From JBBWZH01 sp035544115 (GTDB lineage Bacteria > Actinomycetota > Actinomycetes > Mycobacteriales > CADCTP01), in the NCBI GenBank assembly GCA_963714145.1, contig OY970235.1, positions 6,758,001 through 6,822,000 of the forward strand: a stretch of 64,000 nucleotides of DNA, read 5' to 3'. The position numbers and the translations under genes were made by a program. Below the pieces are notes generated by a model. That model did not search any database, was not told the origin of the DNA, and saw only the letters and a program-made list of their open reading frames with translations. Positions 1-8,119 of the stretch are shown in pieces. The stretch's first letter is position 1. Each line of letters begins with the position of its first letter.

Positions 1-1443
1 GTGGTCGACCAGCAGCCCGAGTGCCGGGTCGAGGTCGGTGACCTTGCGGTACCGGGTACCGCGTAATGCGGCGAATGCGTCGCGGCGGGTGAATCGGTCG
101 GCGCCGGTGCGGGCGATCCAGTCGAGGACGGCGCGGCCGTCGTCGACGAGGGGATCGGCGCCCATGTGGTCGAAGACTGCGAGCGCGTGGGCGAGGTAGT
201 AGTGGCCGAGCCGGGCGGCGGCGTCCACTGTGGACGCGGGCACCGGCCTGTTCCAGCCGCTGTCGTGGTGGGTTGCGACGTGCAGGAGTCCGGCGATGCG
301 GACGGTTGCGCCGGTGAGTTTGGATGCCCAGTCGGCGAGGTGGCCGAGGTCGCCGGTGCCGGCGGCGAGGCGGGGTTCGATGGCGGTTTCGAGGTCGAGG
401 ACACGGGCGTCGGCGTCGGGCGCGAGCGGGAGGACGGCGGGGTCGGTCCAGTCGGCGAGCGCGAGGACCAGGGCGCGGAGGTTGTCCGCGTAGCCGGCGG
501 TCACGGCGGCGGGCGGCGGCGGGGTGCCGATGCGGCGGCGGCCGACGGTGTTGGCCGGCAGCGAGTAGAGGATGCGGGCGAGCAGTCCGCGGCCGCGGAA
601 GCCGGGCATGCGTGCGATGTCGACCAGGACTTCGGGTTGGACGGCGAGGCCGAGGGTGAGGGCGGGTTGTTCGACGTGCTCGGCGGGCCGGCCTTTGCGG
701 TCGACGCGGAGCATGTCTCCGGCGTGGCCCTTGAGGAACACTTCGAGGTTCGGCGCGCCGGAGTAGCGGCCGGCCAGTGTGGTGAAGATGCCGGCCTCGG
801 CCGACAGGACGGCGAGCCGGCCGCCCTGCTCGGCCAGCAGCGACGCCGCGGCCTCGGGGGTGACGTCGTCGGCGACCAGCCGAGGCAGCACCGGGACATT
901 GATCTCGTCGGCGGCGAGCGCGGCCGAGGATGCGTCGGCGAACGCGGTCATGCGCGCGTCAGTGGTTGCGGCGTTCTCGGCGGCCTTCGCGGTCCGCTCG
1001 GCCCGTGCCCGGGCGACCCGGGCGGCGAGCTCGGCCTCGACGACCTGCGGGCGGGCCAGCTCGACGAGCGCGGCCTCGGCTGCCAGTAGTGGTGCGGTCA
1101 TGGCGGCGAAGACCGCCGACTTGCGGGAGCCGGGCGGCATCGCTACCGCGGTGAACAGGTTGACCGGCTCCCGCCAGCCGGGCCGAACCTCGACCACGGC
1201 CCGGCCGCCGGCCGCGGTCGAAATCGCGGCGAGTGCGATGCAGCCGGCGAGGTCGGCCGGGGTCTGGGTGAACTCGGCGACCGCGGCGACCTGGTCGCCG
1301 AGCCAGCCCGGTAGCGCGTCGACCGGGAACGGCGGGAGCAGCCGACGAGCGGACAGCGGCACCGGCTCGCCGTCCCATCCAGTGCCGGCCAGCACCCGCA
1401 GCGGCCGGCCGGGATCGGCTCCGGCAGGGTCAAGGGCAGTCAT
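1..1443 (-). CDS. DUF3987/YfjI-type protein of an integrative element (partial, 3' end outside window)
   Basis: The frame is open from the ATG at 1443 to the left edge (481 codons), so the C-terminus is missing. The start overlaps the stop of the Prim-Pol gene by ATGA, implying translational coupling. The protein begins MTALDPAGAD. It carries the segment FPVDALPGWLGDQVAAVAEF and, about 100 residues in, a P-loop-like MPPGSRKSAVF segment in which serine and lysine follow glycine, as in DUF3987 proteins that accompany replication modules. Members are thought to be helicase- or primase-associated proteins of mobile elements. By position it acts with the Prim-Pol in replicating the excised element. 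The family call comes from recognised sequence pattern and context, not from a search. Confidence 0.75.
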   Translation of the reverse strand, partial: MTALDPAGADPGRPLRVLAGTGWDGEPVPLSARRLLPPFPVDALPGWLGDQVAAVAEFTQTPADLAGCIALAAISTAAGGRAVVEVRPGWREPVNLFTAVAMPPGSRKSAVFAAMTAPLLAAEAALVELARPQVVEAELAARVARARAERTAKAAENAATTDARMTAFADASSAALAADEINVPVLPRLVADDVTPEAAASLLAEQGGRLAVLSAEAGIFTTLAGRYSGAPNLEVFLKGHAGDMLRVDRKGRPAEHVEQPALTLGLAVQPEVLVDIARMPGFRGRGLLARILYSLPANTVGRRRIGTPPPPAAVTAGYADNLRALVLALADWTDPAVLPLAPDADARVLDLETAIEPRLAAGTGDLGHLADWASKLTGATVRIAGLLHVATHHDSGWNRPVPASTVDAAARLGHYYLAHALAVFDHMGADPLVDDGRAVLDWIARTGADRFTRRDAFAALRGTRYRKVTDLDPALGLLVDH

Positions 1444-2624
1444 GCTGCGGCCTGGCCGGGACGGCGCGGCCGGCGGCCACCGGCACGCAGCCCGGACCGG
1501 ATGGTGCTGGCCGCCTCGGCCTGGCCCAGCCCGATCCCGACGGCAGCCTGTTCCAGCTCGGCCGTGACGAGGTCGGCGGGCAGAGCGCCACCGGCGACGA
1601 GCTGGCCGAGGGCTACCGCGGCGGTGAACAGGATGCGGTTGCGGCGTCCCTCCGGCGCGGCGGCGACCACGGCGACCTCGCGGGCGACTGCGGCCCGCAG
1701 GTACGCGGGCAGCCGGCCGGCCGCCGGAGCGGGCGCCGCGGGCCGGGGTCGCGCAGCCGGTGCGGTGAGGCGGCCGGCGAGCCAGTCGGGCAGTGGCGCG
1801 GCTGGCTGGTCGAGCGCGACCGTGTACGGACGTCCGTCCACTGTGGAGCCGGAGCCCACGACGTAGCCGCCGTGGCCGCGGGTGTCGACCAGCCAGCCGA
1901 GCGCGCCCGCCGTGTTGCCCAGTCGCGTGCCGGCCGGGGCGGTGAAGTACAGGTGGGTTCCGCCCCGTCCGGTGTGGACGGTGTGGGTGGCGGCCGGGAA
2001 CGGCTGCCCGGCCTGCTCGGCAAGGGCCGCGAGGACGTCGGAGCCGTCGTGCACTCCGTCGAGTCGCCACGGCTCCGGCGGGCCGTCATCGGTCTTCGGC
2101 TGGTCGAGGTCGACCACGAGCAGGCCGGACGGTCCACATGCGACTCCGATGCCGTAGCGGCGGGTCGACCAGGCACGGCGGATGCGGTCGCGGTCAGTGG
2201 TGGCGCGTGGTTCCCAGCCGGTGTGACCGTCCCGGCACCAGGGATCGGCGCGGGTGCAGCGGTCGGCGGTGTGGTCGGGGAACGCGGGCCGCTTCGCGTC
2301 GGGCCGCAGCGGGAATACGCGCCAGCCGCGGCCGGCGGCGGCGAGCGCGGCGGCCAGGGCCGGCGCGGTGTGCGGAATGTCGGCTGGCGCGTGCCGGCCA
2401 GCCGGCGGCGGCCCGGCCTCGACCAGGCCGGCCGCCGTCCAGCCGGCGAGGAAGGCGAGTGCCCCGCCGCGGGTGATCCGCGCGGCTTCGGCGAGGCTGG
2501 CGGCGGTGACCGGGCCGCCGTCGAGGTCGACCAGCGCTCGCCAGGCGCGGTCACGAAGGACGCTCGCGTCACGCTGGGTGTTCGGCGTCGAGGGTCGGTT
2601 AGCGGTGCCGGGGCGGGGGGTCAT
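1440..2624 (-). CDS. Bifunctional DNA primase/polymerase (Prim-Pol) replication protein
   Basis: The protein is about 394 residues. It has the Prim-Pol hallmarks in order: GWRVFPL near residue 85, GWEPRATTD, the catalytic VVDLDQPK acidic pair, TGRGGTHLYF, and RGHGGYVV before a helical C-terminal PriCT-like segment. It would prime and extend DNA to replicate the excised element, playing the role of RepSA or RepAM in AICEs. I chose the ATG at 2624 because AGGAGG lies four bases upstream. An in-frame ATG at 2651 adds nine residues but has no ribosome site. It is followed by the DUF3987 gene with an ATGA overlap and preceded by a CTAG-rich non-coding stretch. Confidence 0.88.
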   Translation of the reverse strand: MTPRPGTANRPSTPNTQRDASVLRDRAWRALVDLDGGPVTAASLAEAARITRGGALAFLAGWTAAGLVEAGPPPAGRHAPADIPHTAPALAAALAAAGRGWRVFPLRPDAKRPAFPDHTADRCTRADPWCRDGHTGWEPRATTDRDRIRRAWSTRRYGIGVACGPSGLLVVDLDQPKTDDGPPEPWRLDGVHDGSDVLAALAEQAGQPFPAATHTVHTGRGGTHLYFTAPAGTRLGNTAGALGWLVDTRGHGGYVVGSGSTVDGRPYTVALDQPAAPLPDWLAGRLTAPAARPRPAAPAPAAGRLPAYLRAAVAREVAVVAAAPEGRRNRILFTAAVALGQLVAGGALPADLVTAELEQAAVGIGLGQAEAASTIRSGLRAGGRRPRRPGQAAA

Positions 2625-2665
2625 GACGCCTCCTGAGCCTGTTTCGGGCATGGGTCAGGTAGGGG

Positions 2666-2752
2666 CGCTAGCGCGCTAGCGTCCTGGCCAGTCGGGTTGT
2701 TGAGGGCTAGCGGGGGCGCTAGGTCTAGCGGGGGCAGGGGCTAGACCTAGCG
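2666..2752. promoter_or_regulatory. CTAG-rich repeat/palindrome cluster upstream of the Prim-Pol gene
   Basis: Two tandem copies of the palindrome CGCTAGCG occupy 2666-2681. Another CTAGCG lies near 2707-2712. A perfect 13-bp inverted repeat, CGCTAGGTCTAGC and its complement, occupies 2717-2729 and 2740-2752. CTAG is normally rare in such DNA, so the density is striking. The site sits between the translocase stop and the Prim-Pol start. It could be an operator or replication iterons. The resemblance to the CTAGG sites beside the GntR gene favours an operator for that regulator, but this is inference. Confidence 0.6.
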
Positions 2753-2762
2753 GCGCCCGCGG

Positions 2763-4925
2763 TCAGCCGGCGCGCCTGCGGCGGTCACGTTCGGCGACGG
2801 CGGCGGCGACGTCCTCGCGGTGGATGCCCTTGCGGTTGGCGCCCTTGCCGGTGGTCGGGTCGGTGCCCCAGACCTGCCGGCCGGTGGTGACGGCGTGCGG
2901 GCGCAGCGCGGCGGCGAGCTGTTCGGGGCGCCAGCCGAGGTAGACGACCGGGCGCAGCTCGGCGAGCCGTTCGACCACGGTCTCCGACCAGATCTTGCCC
3001 TCGGTCACCGGGACCACGGTCAGGATGTCGTCCAGCAGCGAGGCCGCGGCGAGGTCGGCGGCCTGCTCCGGCTCCTGGCCGAGCGCGTGCCCGGACAGCG
3101 TGCCGGCCTGCTCCCGCATGACTCGGGCGCGGGCGATGACGCGCTCGGCGGCCGGGCCGTCGATGTAGTAGGAGCGGGTGATCCGCGGGTCGTCGCCTTC
3201 CCCGGCGAGGTAGCCGATGCCGAGGTCCTTGCGGCTGAACGTGGTCGCGCGGATGCCGTTCTTGTAGGCCGAGGTGCCGAGCACCATGTCGTTGGAGAGC
3301 TGGCCCATGACCTTGAGGCAGAACCGGAGGACGGCGTTGTCGGAGATGCCGGTCGGCAGTGACTTCGCGTCCGGCCGCTGGGTGGCGAACATCGGGATGA
3401 TGCCGGCGGCCGGGCCGCGCCGGACGAGGTCTTCGGCGATGGCGACCAGCTCGTCCCCGTAGGTCGGGTGCTCGAACCAGCGCTGGCACTCGTCCACCAC
3501 GATGACGATCGGGTGCAGCCGGTACGCCTTCATGCCGGCCAGCTCTGGCGTGATCTTGTTCTCCGGGCAGAGGTGGCGCGGTAGGCCGCGGATCACCTTT
3601 GCCCGTCGGCGTAGTTCGGCTTGCAGCTCGCGCATGTCGGCGAGCGCGTAGGCGATGTCCTCGTCCTCGTCGCCGGACCGGTAGCGGTGCGACACCGGCT
3701 CCAATGTGGACAGGTCGCCGGTGCCTTTCAGCTCGTACGGGTGCAGCTCGGCGCGCGGGTCGAGCGCGGCGGCCAGCAGCGCGAGCCGGACGGCGAACGT
3801 CTTGCCCATCCGCGGGACCGAGCCGAACACCATCGAGGCGAACATCAACAGCAGCGTCACCGGCCGGCCACGCTGGTCGGTGCCGAACGGGATCGGCTGG
3901 AACAGGTCGGTGCGGCCCGCCTTGAGCAGCGGCCAGGCCGGCTGCTTGGTCTGCGCCATGTCCCGGTCACCCACCCACAGGACCAGCCGACCCGCGTGCG
4001 CCTCGGTCACCGGCTCCGGCCACACGCAGCCCAGCGGACGGCGTAGCCCGGATGCGAGCTTCTCCCGCCGCTCGGCGACATCGCCAACCGTTACCCCGTA
4101 AGGGAGATCGACCTCGGCGCGCCATCCGGGGCCGTCGCGGGTGATCGGCGACGGGAACGTGATCCCGCCTCCGCCCTTGGCAAGCGCCTGGTTGATGCCA
4201 GCCAGGCCGAGCGAGCCCAGCGCCCGGACCACCACGTCGGCGGTCAGCCTCGGCGGTGCCGTGGTGACGACGGCCGGGCCGATCAGCGGCCGGTCCTGCC
4301 GCCGGCCGGCAGCGCCCAACAGCGCGACCGTGCCGGCGACGACGGCGGCATTGAGCCATCCGGGCGCGAGCGTCCACAGCGTGAGCGCGGTCGTCGTGGC
4401 GACGAGCAGTCCAAAGAGGACTGTTCCAATCCGGGTCCGCACGCGCTCGTCCCGACGGCGCAGCAGGGCCATGTAGTCGCGCGGTTCGCCGCGCCAGGCC
4501 GAGTCACGGCGCAGCCCGGCCGACTCCGCGTCGACAGTCCACCGGGCCAGCGCGACGGTTGCTCGGCCGAGGCCGCGCGGCGACTGCCCGGCGAGCTGGG
4601 CGCAGTACAGCGGTACCCGTACCGCGTGGAACGCCATGGTGTGCCCGGCCCGGTTGGCTGCCCACCGGGCCGCGGCCTTCCGGGTGGCGCGGTCGGTCAG
4701 CCACTGCGGCAGCACTGGCCGGCGCTCGGTCGGTCGCTCCCAGGCCGGCCCGAGGGTCGATGCCGGCAGCGGTTCGGGGTCGACCGGGACGGGCGGGGCG
4801 TCCTCGTCGCCCGGGTTGTCGACGTCAGCCGGTTCTGCGGCCGGGCGGAAGCGGAGCACGTCGGCCGGCTCCTGGTCGGGCTGGTCGGCGCCGTCGTCAT
4901 CGACCGGCATCGGGTTCTCGGTCAT
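2763..4925 (-). CDS. FtsK/SpoIIIE-type conjugative DNA translocase (TraB/TraSA-like)
   Basis: The product is 720 residues. The N-terminal third is acidic, then has hydrophobic segments around residues 170-210 (VLFGLLVATTTALTLWTLAP and AAVVAGTVALLGAAG). An ATPase domain follows, with Walker A GSVPRMGKT (Lys375), Walker B HPIVIVVDE, and sensor-like MFATQRPDA. The C-terminus ends with a basic segment containing GKGANRKGIHREDV that may recognise DNA. Such proteins form a membrane hexamer that pumps double-stranded DNA between mycelial cells and are the single essential transfer protein of AICEs. GGAAGGAG precedes the ATG at good spacing. It lies downstream of the DUF2637 gene in the same operon. 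Confidence 0.92.
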   Translation of the reverse strand: MTENPMPVDDDGADQPDQEPADVLRFRPAAEPADVDNPGDEDAPPVPVDPEPLPASTLGPAWERPTERRPVLPQWLTDRATRKAAARWAANRAGHTMAFHAVRVPLYCAQLAGQSPRGLGRATVALARWTVDAESAGLRRDSAWRGEPRDYMALLRRRDERVRTRIGTVLFGLLVATTTALTLWTLAPGWLNAAVVAGTVALLGAAGRRQDRPLIGPAVVTTAPPRLTADVVVRALGSLGLAGINQALAKGGGGITFPSPITRDGPGWRAEVDLPYGVTVGDVAERREKLASGLRRPLGCVWPEPVTEAHAGRLVLWVGDRDMAQTKQPAWPLLKAGRTDLFQPIPFGTDQRGRPVTLLLMFASMVFGSVPRMGKTFAVRLALLAAALDPRAELHPYELKGTGDLSTLEPVSHRYRSGDEDEDIAYALADMRELQAELRRRAKVIRGLPRHLCPENKITPELAGMKAYRLHPIVIVVDECQRWFEHPTYGDELVAIAEDLVRRGPAAGIIPMFATQRPDAKSLPTGISDNAVLRFCLKVMGQLSNDMVLGTSAYKNGIRATTFSRKDLGIGYLAGEGDDPRITRSYYIDGPAAERVIARARVMREQAGTLSGHALGQEPEQAADLAAASLLDDILTVVPVTEGKIWSETVVERLAELRPVVYLGWRPEQLAAALRPHAVTTGRQVWGTDPTTGKGANRKGIHREDVAAAVAERDRRRRAG

Positions 4926-4943
4926 CGTTGGTCTCCTTCCGGG

Positions 4944-5744
4944 TCAGGCGGCGACCGGAGCCGGCTCGGCCGGCTGGTCCTGGTCGGTGGTCGGGGCGGT
5001 GCGGAGCAGGCCGGCGGCGGCGAGCAGTCGGCGGGCGCGGTCCGGGCCGCAGCGGGCAGCGGCGGTCGCGCGGCGGATCGGCACCGTGCCGTCCGGCTCC
5101 CGCGGCAGCGCTGCCAGTACGGCGGTCAGCTCGGCATCGGTACGGCCGGCGGTACGGGTACCGGTACGGCCTGGCCGGCGGGTACCGGTACGGCCGGCGG
5201 TACGCGGTCGGCGGGGCGTCGCCGGTGCGGTCCGCTCCCCCGGTTCGGCCGGCTCCGCGGGCGGCTCGACGACAGCCTCGACCGCGGCGGCGAGCGCGGC
5301 CCGGGCGGCCGAGGCGATCAGCGCGCCGGAGGCCATGACCATGAGCCCGTCGACCGCCAGCGGGCCGATGACTGCGGTGAGCGGGTCTTCCCGGTAGTGG
5401 GTCAGCAGGCCGGACAGGTGCCGGTACGACACCACGGCGGCGACCAGCGCGACGGGCAGCAGCCCGACGTACCGCAGCGCCACCCACCGGCGGCCGGCCG
5501 GCCACGCGGTCCGGGCGACGATCTCGACCACCACGAACAGCGCCACCGGCCAGAACACGGCACCGATCACGGCTCCCGGCTCCGGCGCCCAGCCAGCGGC
5601 GGCCGGCGGCAGTCCGGCCGGCGGCACGAAGGAGTGCGCCACGTTGGCTGCGATCGACACGGCTCCGCCGAGGCCGGCACCGGCGTACGCCCAGCCGCGG
5701 CCCCGGCCGGCTCGGCTCGTCGTCGCCCTGGTCGTCGTGCTCAT
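4944..5744 (-). CDS. DUF2637 membrane protein (spread/transfer-associated)
   Basis: The gene encodes 266 residues starting MSTTTRATTS. GGAG lies upstream and an ATGA overlap links it to the previous gene. Four hydrophobic stretches are visible in the first 150 residues, including AVFWPVALFVVVEIVARTAW and ALVAAVVSYRHLSGLL, matching the DUF2637 arrangement. A linker of repeated RTGTR/RTAGR units follows, then a small helical region (DAELTAVLAALPREPDG) like a winged-helix tail. DUF2637 proteins are common beside TraB in actinomycete mobile elements, and a spread-type role in intramycelial transfer is likely by context. A longer open frame runs upstream to 6371 but overlaps other genes and lacks a plausible start. 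Confidence 0.85.
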   Translation of the reverse strand: MSTTTRATTSRAGRGRGWAYAGAGLGGAVSIAANVAHSFVPPAGLPPAAAGWAPEPGAVIGAVFWPVALFVVVEIVARTAWPAGRRWVALRYVGLLPVALVAAVVSYRHLSGLLTHYREDPLTAVIGPLAVDGLMVMASGALIASAARAALAAAVEAVVEPPAEPAEPGERTAPATPRRPRTAGRTGTRRPGRTGTRTAGRTDAELTAVLAALPREPDGTVPIRRATAAARCGPDRARRLLAAAGLLRTAPTTDQDQPAEPAPVAA

Positions 5745-6157
5745 GCCGCATCTCCGATCTGGTCGGGCGCGCCGGGTTCGTCGGCGCAGTCGAGGCACTC
5801 GCCGAGCGAGCGCGGGATCACGTAGCTGGCGACCCGCCCGCAGGTCGGGCAGGTGCGGCGAGCCGAATCGGCCTTCGCCAACGCGATGAGCTGGGCCACG
5901 GTCGGCTCGCGGCGGGGCGCGGCCAGCTCGACCCGGTACAGCAGCGCGAACCGGGTCCGGGACTGCCGCCGCGGTGAGTACCGGCGCGACGTCCAGCAGA
6001 CCTGCCCAGCCGCCGGCTGCCCGGCGGGCCGCAGACCTGCGGCAGCGAGCTGGCGACGGGTCATCAACCCGTCCGGCGCCATCCGCCAGGGCCACGTTGG
6101 CAGCCCGCCATGCCGGGTGCCCTCCGGGTCGTGGTGCGCCCGGTAACCGCGGCTCAC
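5741..6157 (-). CDS. RRQRL-motif zinc-binding protein of AICEs
   Basis: The 138-residue protein starts at a GTG that overlaps the preceding stop (GTGA) and ends in an ATGA overlap with the DUF2637 gene. It contains MTRRQLAAAGLRPAGQ, the segment that names this small family, and a C-terminal zinc knuckle CPTC...CLDC. Function is unknown. Members are recognised by sequence and by their place in actinomycete transfer operons. A longer frame extends upstream but there it is the antisense or shifted reading of the neighbouring gene. Confidence 0.78.
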   Translation of the reverse strand: MSRGYRAHHDPEGTRHGGLPTWPWRMAPDGLMTRRQLAAAGLRPAGQPAAGQVCWTSRRYSPRRQSRTRFALLYRVELAAPRREPTVAQLIALAKADSARRTCPTCGRVASYVIPRSLGECLDCADEPGAPDQIGDAA

Positions 6158-6687
6158 CGCTGGCCCCCGACCGCCGGCAGGACCGCCCGGACGAGCGCGC
6201 GGACGGCGGCGTCGCGGGTGTGGAAGCCGTCGCCGTGCCCGGCGGCATCGCCCCACGTTCCCCACCGGAATCGGAGCGCGCCACGGTCGGTCCAGGTCCG
6301 TTCGACCAGGCCGAGCACGTTGCCGTCCCGGTCGGTGGCGAGCCATTGGTAGGCGTCCTCGGCCCGCCCATACAGCCACGCTTCGACGTGCACCAGCGTC
6401 CGGCCGACCCGCTCGGGCGGTACCGAGGCCGGGTACCTGCGGGTGCCCGAGGTCGAGACGGCCAGGGCCGGCCGGTGCTCGGCCGGGACGTCGCGGGCGG
6501 TGTCGTAGCCGTGCGCGCCGGGGTCGTCGGTGGCCGGCGTCCACGCGGCCAGCTCGATGACCTGCCGGCAGGTCCAGCAGATCAGCTCGACCCGGCGGGG
6601 CCGCTGGTCGGCGAACACCGGCTGGTCGATCAGCGCCGACCAGCCCCGGCACGCAGCGTCGCGATGCTCGACGAGAGTCAGGCTCAT
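6154..6687 (-). CDS. Hypothetical AICE accessory protein
   Basis: The 177-residue product starts MSLTLVEHRD at an ATGA overlap with the GGDEF gene and ends in a GTGA overlap with the RRQRL gene. It contains a CWTCRQVIEL pair of cysteines near residue 40 and a C-terminal half rich in aromatic and charged residues (VEAWLYGRAEDAYQWLATDR, TWTDRGALRFRWGTWGDA). I do not recognise a catalytic motif. The tight coupling on both sides makes it an authentic gene of the transfer operon. It appears cytoplasmic, with no signal peptide or membrane helix. Confidence 0.75.
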   Translation of the reverse strand: MSLTLVEHRDAACRGWSALIDQPVFADQRPRRVELICWTCRQVIELAAWTPATDDPGAHGYDTARDVPAEHRPALAVSTSGTRRYPASVPPERVGRTLVHVEAWLYGRAEDAYQWLATDRDGNVLGLVERTWTDRGALRFRWGTWGDAAGHGDGFHTRDAAVRALVRAVLPAVGGQR

Positions 6688-7409
6688 GCCGCACCGCCGA
6701 CCCGGCGAGCGCCGGCCACCGGCGCTACTGCGGTGTCGCGCAGCCGGCCGGCGGGGCGCCGTGGCGGCGGGACCTGCGCCGGCTCCTGGTCGAGGTCGGG
6801 CGCGACCCGCAGCCCGCCCCCGCCGCCCTTGGCCGCGTACATCGCCACATCCGCGGCGGCCAGTGCGGCAGCCAACCCGGCCGCCGGCACGACAGCAGCG
6901 CACGGCACCGTCGCGGCACCGACGGACGCGCCGACCGCCAACTCGACCCCACCGACCACGTACGGGGCGGCCAGGGCCGCGCTCACCCGCTCGGCGACGG
7001 CCAGCGCCGCAGCTACGGCGGCGTCCGGGTCGGCCGGCAGCCCGGGCAGCAGGACGACGAACTCGTCCCCACCGAGCCGGGCGACCGTCACCCCCGGCCG
7101 GCCGGCTGCCGACAGCCGCCGGCCTACGGCGGACAACACCTCGTCGCCCGCGGCGTGCCCGTAGCGGTCGTTGACCGGCTTGAACCGGTCCAGGTCGACC
7201 AGCAGCACGCCCACGCGGCCGGCCCGGCCGGGGCCGAACACCTCGTCCGCCGCGGCGGACAGCCCGACCCGGTTGGCCACCCCGGTCAGCGCATCCGTAC
7301 GCGCGGCCCGGCCGGCGGCAGCCGCGCGCCGGACAACCGGCCACCGGCCAGCCACCCAGCCCAGCACCGGACCAGCAGCCACAGCCGCGTACGCGGCGAC
7401 GGCCGTCAT
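6684..7409 (-). CDS. GGDEF-domain diguanylate cyclase on the mobile element
   Basis: The protein has 241 residues. An N-terminal hydrophobic segment (VAAYAAVAAGPVLGWVAG) could be a membrane anchor. The GGDEF domain follows: DALTGVANR, VLLVDLDRFKPVNDRYGH, then RLGGDEFVVLLPG with the intact GGDEF active site at residues 113-117. It should make cyclic di-GMP from two GTP. An inhibitory-site RxxD, which would sit just before the GGDEF motif, is not evident. It overlaps both neighbours by ATGA, so it is made with the transfer proteins. A c-di-GMP enzyme encoded inside a conjugation operon suggests that the element alters host development or transfer timing. Confidence 0.9.
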   Translation of the reverse strand: MTAVAAYAAVAAGPVLGWVAGRWPVVRRAAAAGRAARTDALTGVANRVGLSAAADEVFGPGRAGRVGVLLVDLDRFKPVNDRYGHAAGDEVLSAVGRRLSAAGRPGVTVARLGGDEFVVLLPGLPADPDAAVAAALAVAERVSAALAAPYVVGGVELAVGASVGAATVPCAAVVPAAGLAAALAAADVAMYAAKGGGGGLRVAPDLDQEPAQVPPPRRPAGRLRDTAVAPVAGARRVGGAA

Positions 7410-7717
7410 GCCGCACCGCCCAACGTCTGCCCGCCGGCCGGGTCGCCGACGGTGAATGTCGGGCGCGGGTCCGGGTCGGGCGACACGAGCGCAGTGGGCC
7501 GGCCGCCGTGCATCAGGTCGTCATGGGTGCCGGCGAGCTGGCCGGCCTCGGCCGGCGGGAACGGGCCGGCGTGCAGCTCGCAGGCCGGGCAGTCGAGCAC
7601 CACGAGCCGCGCCGGCCGCAGCGCCGGGCGGGGCATCACGTAGCCGGCGGCGAACCGGGGCGCCGGGTCGGCGCGTCGGGTCTGGGCGGGTGGTGGCGTG
7701 CGGAAGCGGGCAGCCAT
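7406..7717 (-). CDS. Hypothetical Cys-containing AICE protein
   Basis: The 103-residue product starts MAARFRTPPP, where AAGGAAAGG gives a usable ribosome site. A longer version from 7783 would run through a strong hairpin. It carries VVLDCPACELHAGPFPPAE followed by GTHDDLMHGG, an arrangement of two cysteines and histidines that may bind zinc. It overlaps the GGDEF gene by ATGA. Homologous small proteins occur in other actinomycete elements, but no function is known to me. Confidence 0.65.
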   Translation of the reverse strand: MAARFRTPPPAQTRRADPAPRFAAGYVMPRPALRPARLVVLDCPACELHAGPFPPAEAGQLAGTHDDLMHGGRPTALVSPDPDPRPTFTVGDPAGGQTLGGAA

Positions 7718-7761
7718 GATGGGCGCGCCTTTCCTTGGTGGGAGCCAGGAGGGGTGTTGTC

Positions 7762-7792
7762 GGGCCGCCCGTGTCTTCAGCACGGGCGGCCC
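7762..7792 (-). terminator. Perfect 12-bp hairpin inside the transfer operon
   Basis: GGGCCGCCCGTG at 7762-7773 pairs perfectly with its complement at 7781-7792 around a seven-base loop. On the transcribed minus strand it lies between the small membrane protein and the Cys-containing protein. There is no T-run after it, as is common for actinomycete terminators or attenuators. It may reduce read-through from the WhiB side into the transfer genes. Confidence 0.6.
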
Positions 7793-7825
7793 CCAAGCGG
7801 AGGGCCGGAGCGCGGTCGCGGCGGC

Positions 7826-8041
7826 TCAGTTGCTGGCCTGCTGGAGCAGGCTGACCACGAGGTCGGTGACCCAACTGATCAGCGCGACGAGCATCCCGGC
7901 GACCTTCGCCATCGCGGCCTTCCAGGACTCCGGGTCGTTCCGCGCCCACATGACGAGGCCGACCAGGACGCCGAACAGGACCACGACCTTGATGGCGCCG
8001 GTCAGCGCGTGCACCGCGCCGCCGACCATCTTTTCGATCAT
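7826..8041 (-). CDS. Small membrane protein of the AICE
   Basis: The product is 71 residues with two hydrophobic segments, GAIKVVVLFGVLVGLVMWA and MLVALISWVTDLVVSLLQQA. It has no recognisable catalytic motif. GAGGAAGG precedes the ATG at good spacing. It lies between WhiB and the rest of the transfer operon. Small membrane proteins of this type are frequent in AICE operons and could help in pore formation or spread, but that is inference. Confidence 0.7.
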   Translation of the reverse strand: MIEKMVGGAVHALTGAIKVVVLFGVLVGLVMWARNDPESWKAAMAKVAGMLVALISWVTDLVVSLLQQASN

Positions 8042-8119
8042 GAAAGTGCCTTCCTCGCGGCCAGGCTCGTCCCGGCCCGCGGCGCCACCTCCGGACCTCC
8101 CCGGCGATGACGCGGCGGG

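Noticed and set aside
4944..6371. A 475-codon reading of the DUF2637 frame.
   Set aside because: The upstream part overlaps two coupled genes. The ATG at 5744 has a ribosome site and ATGA coupling.
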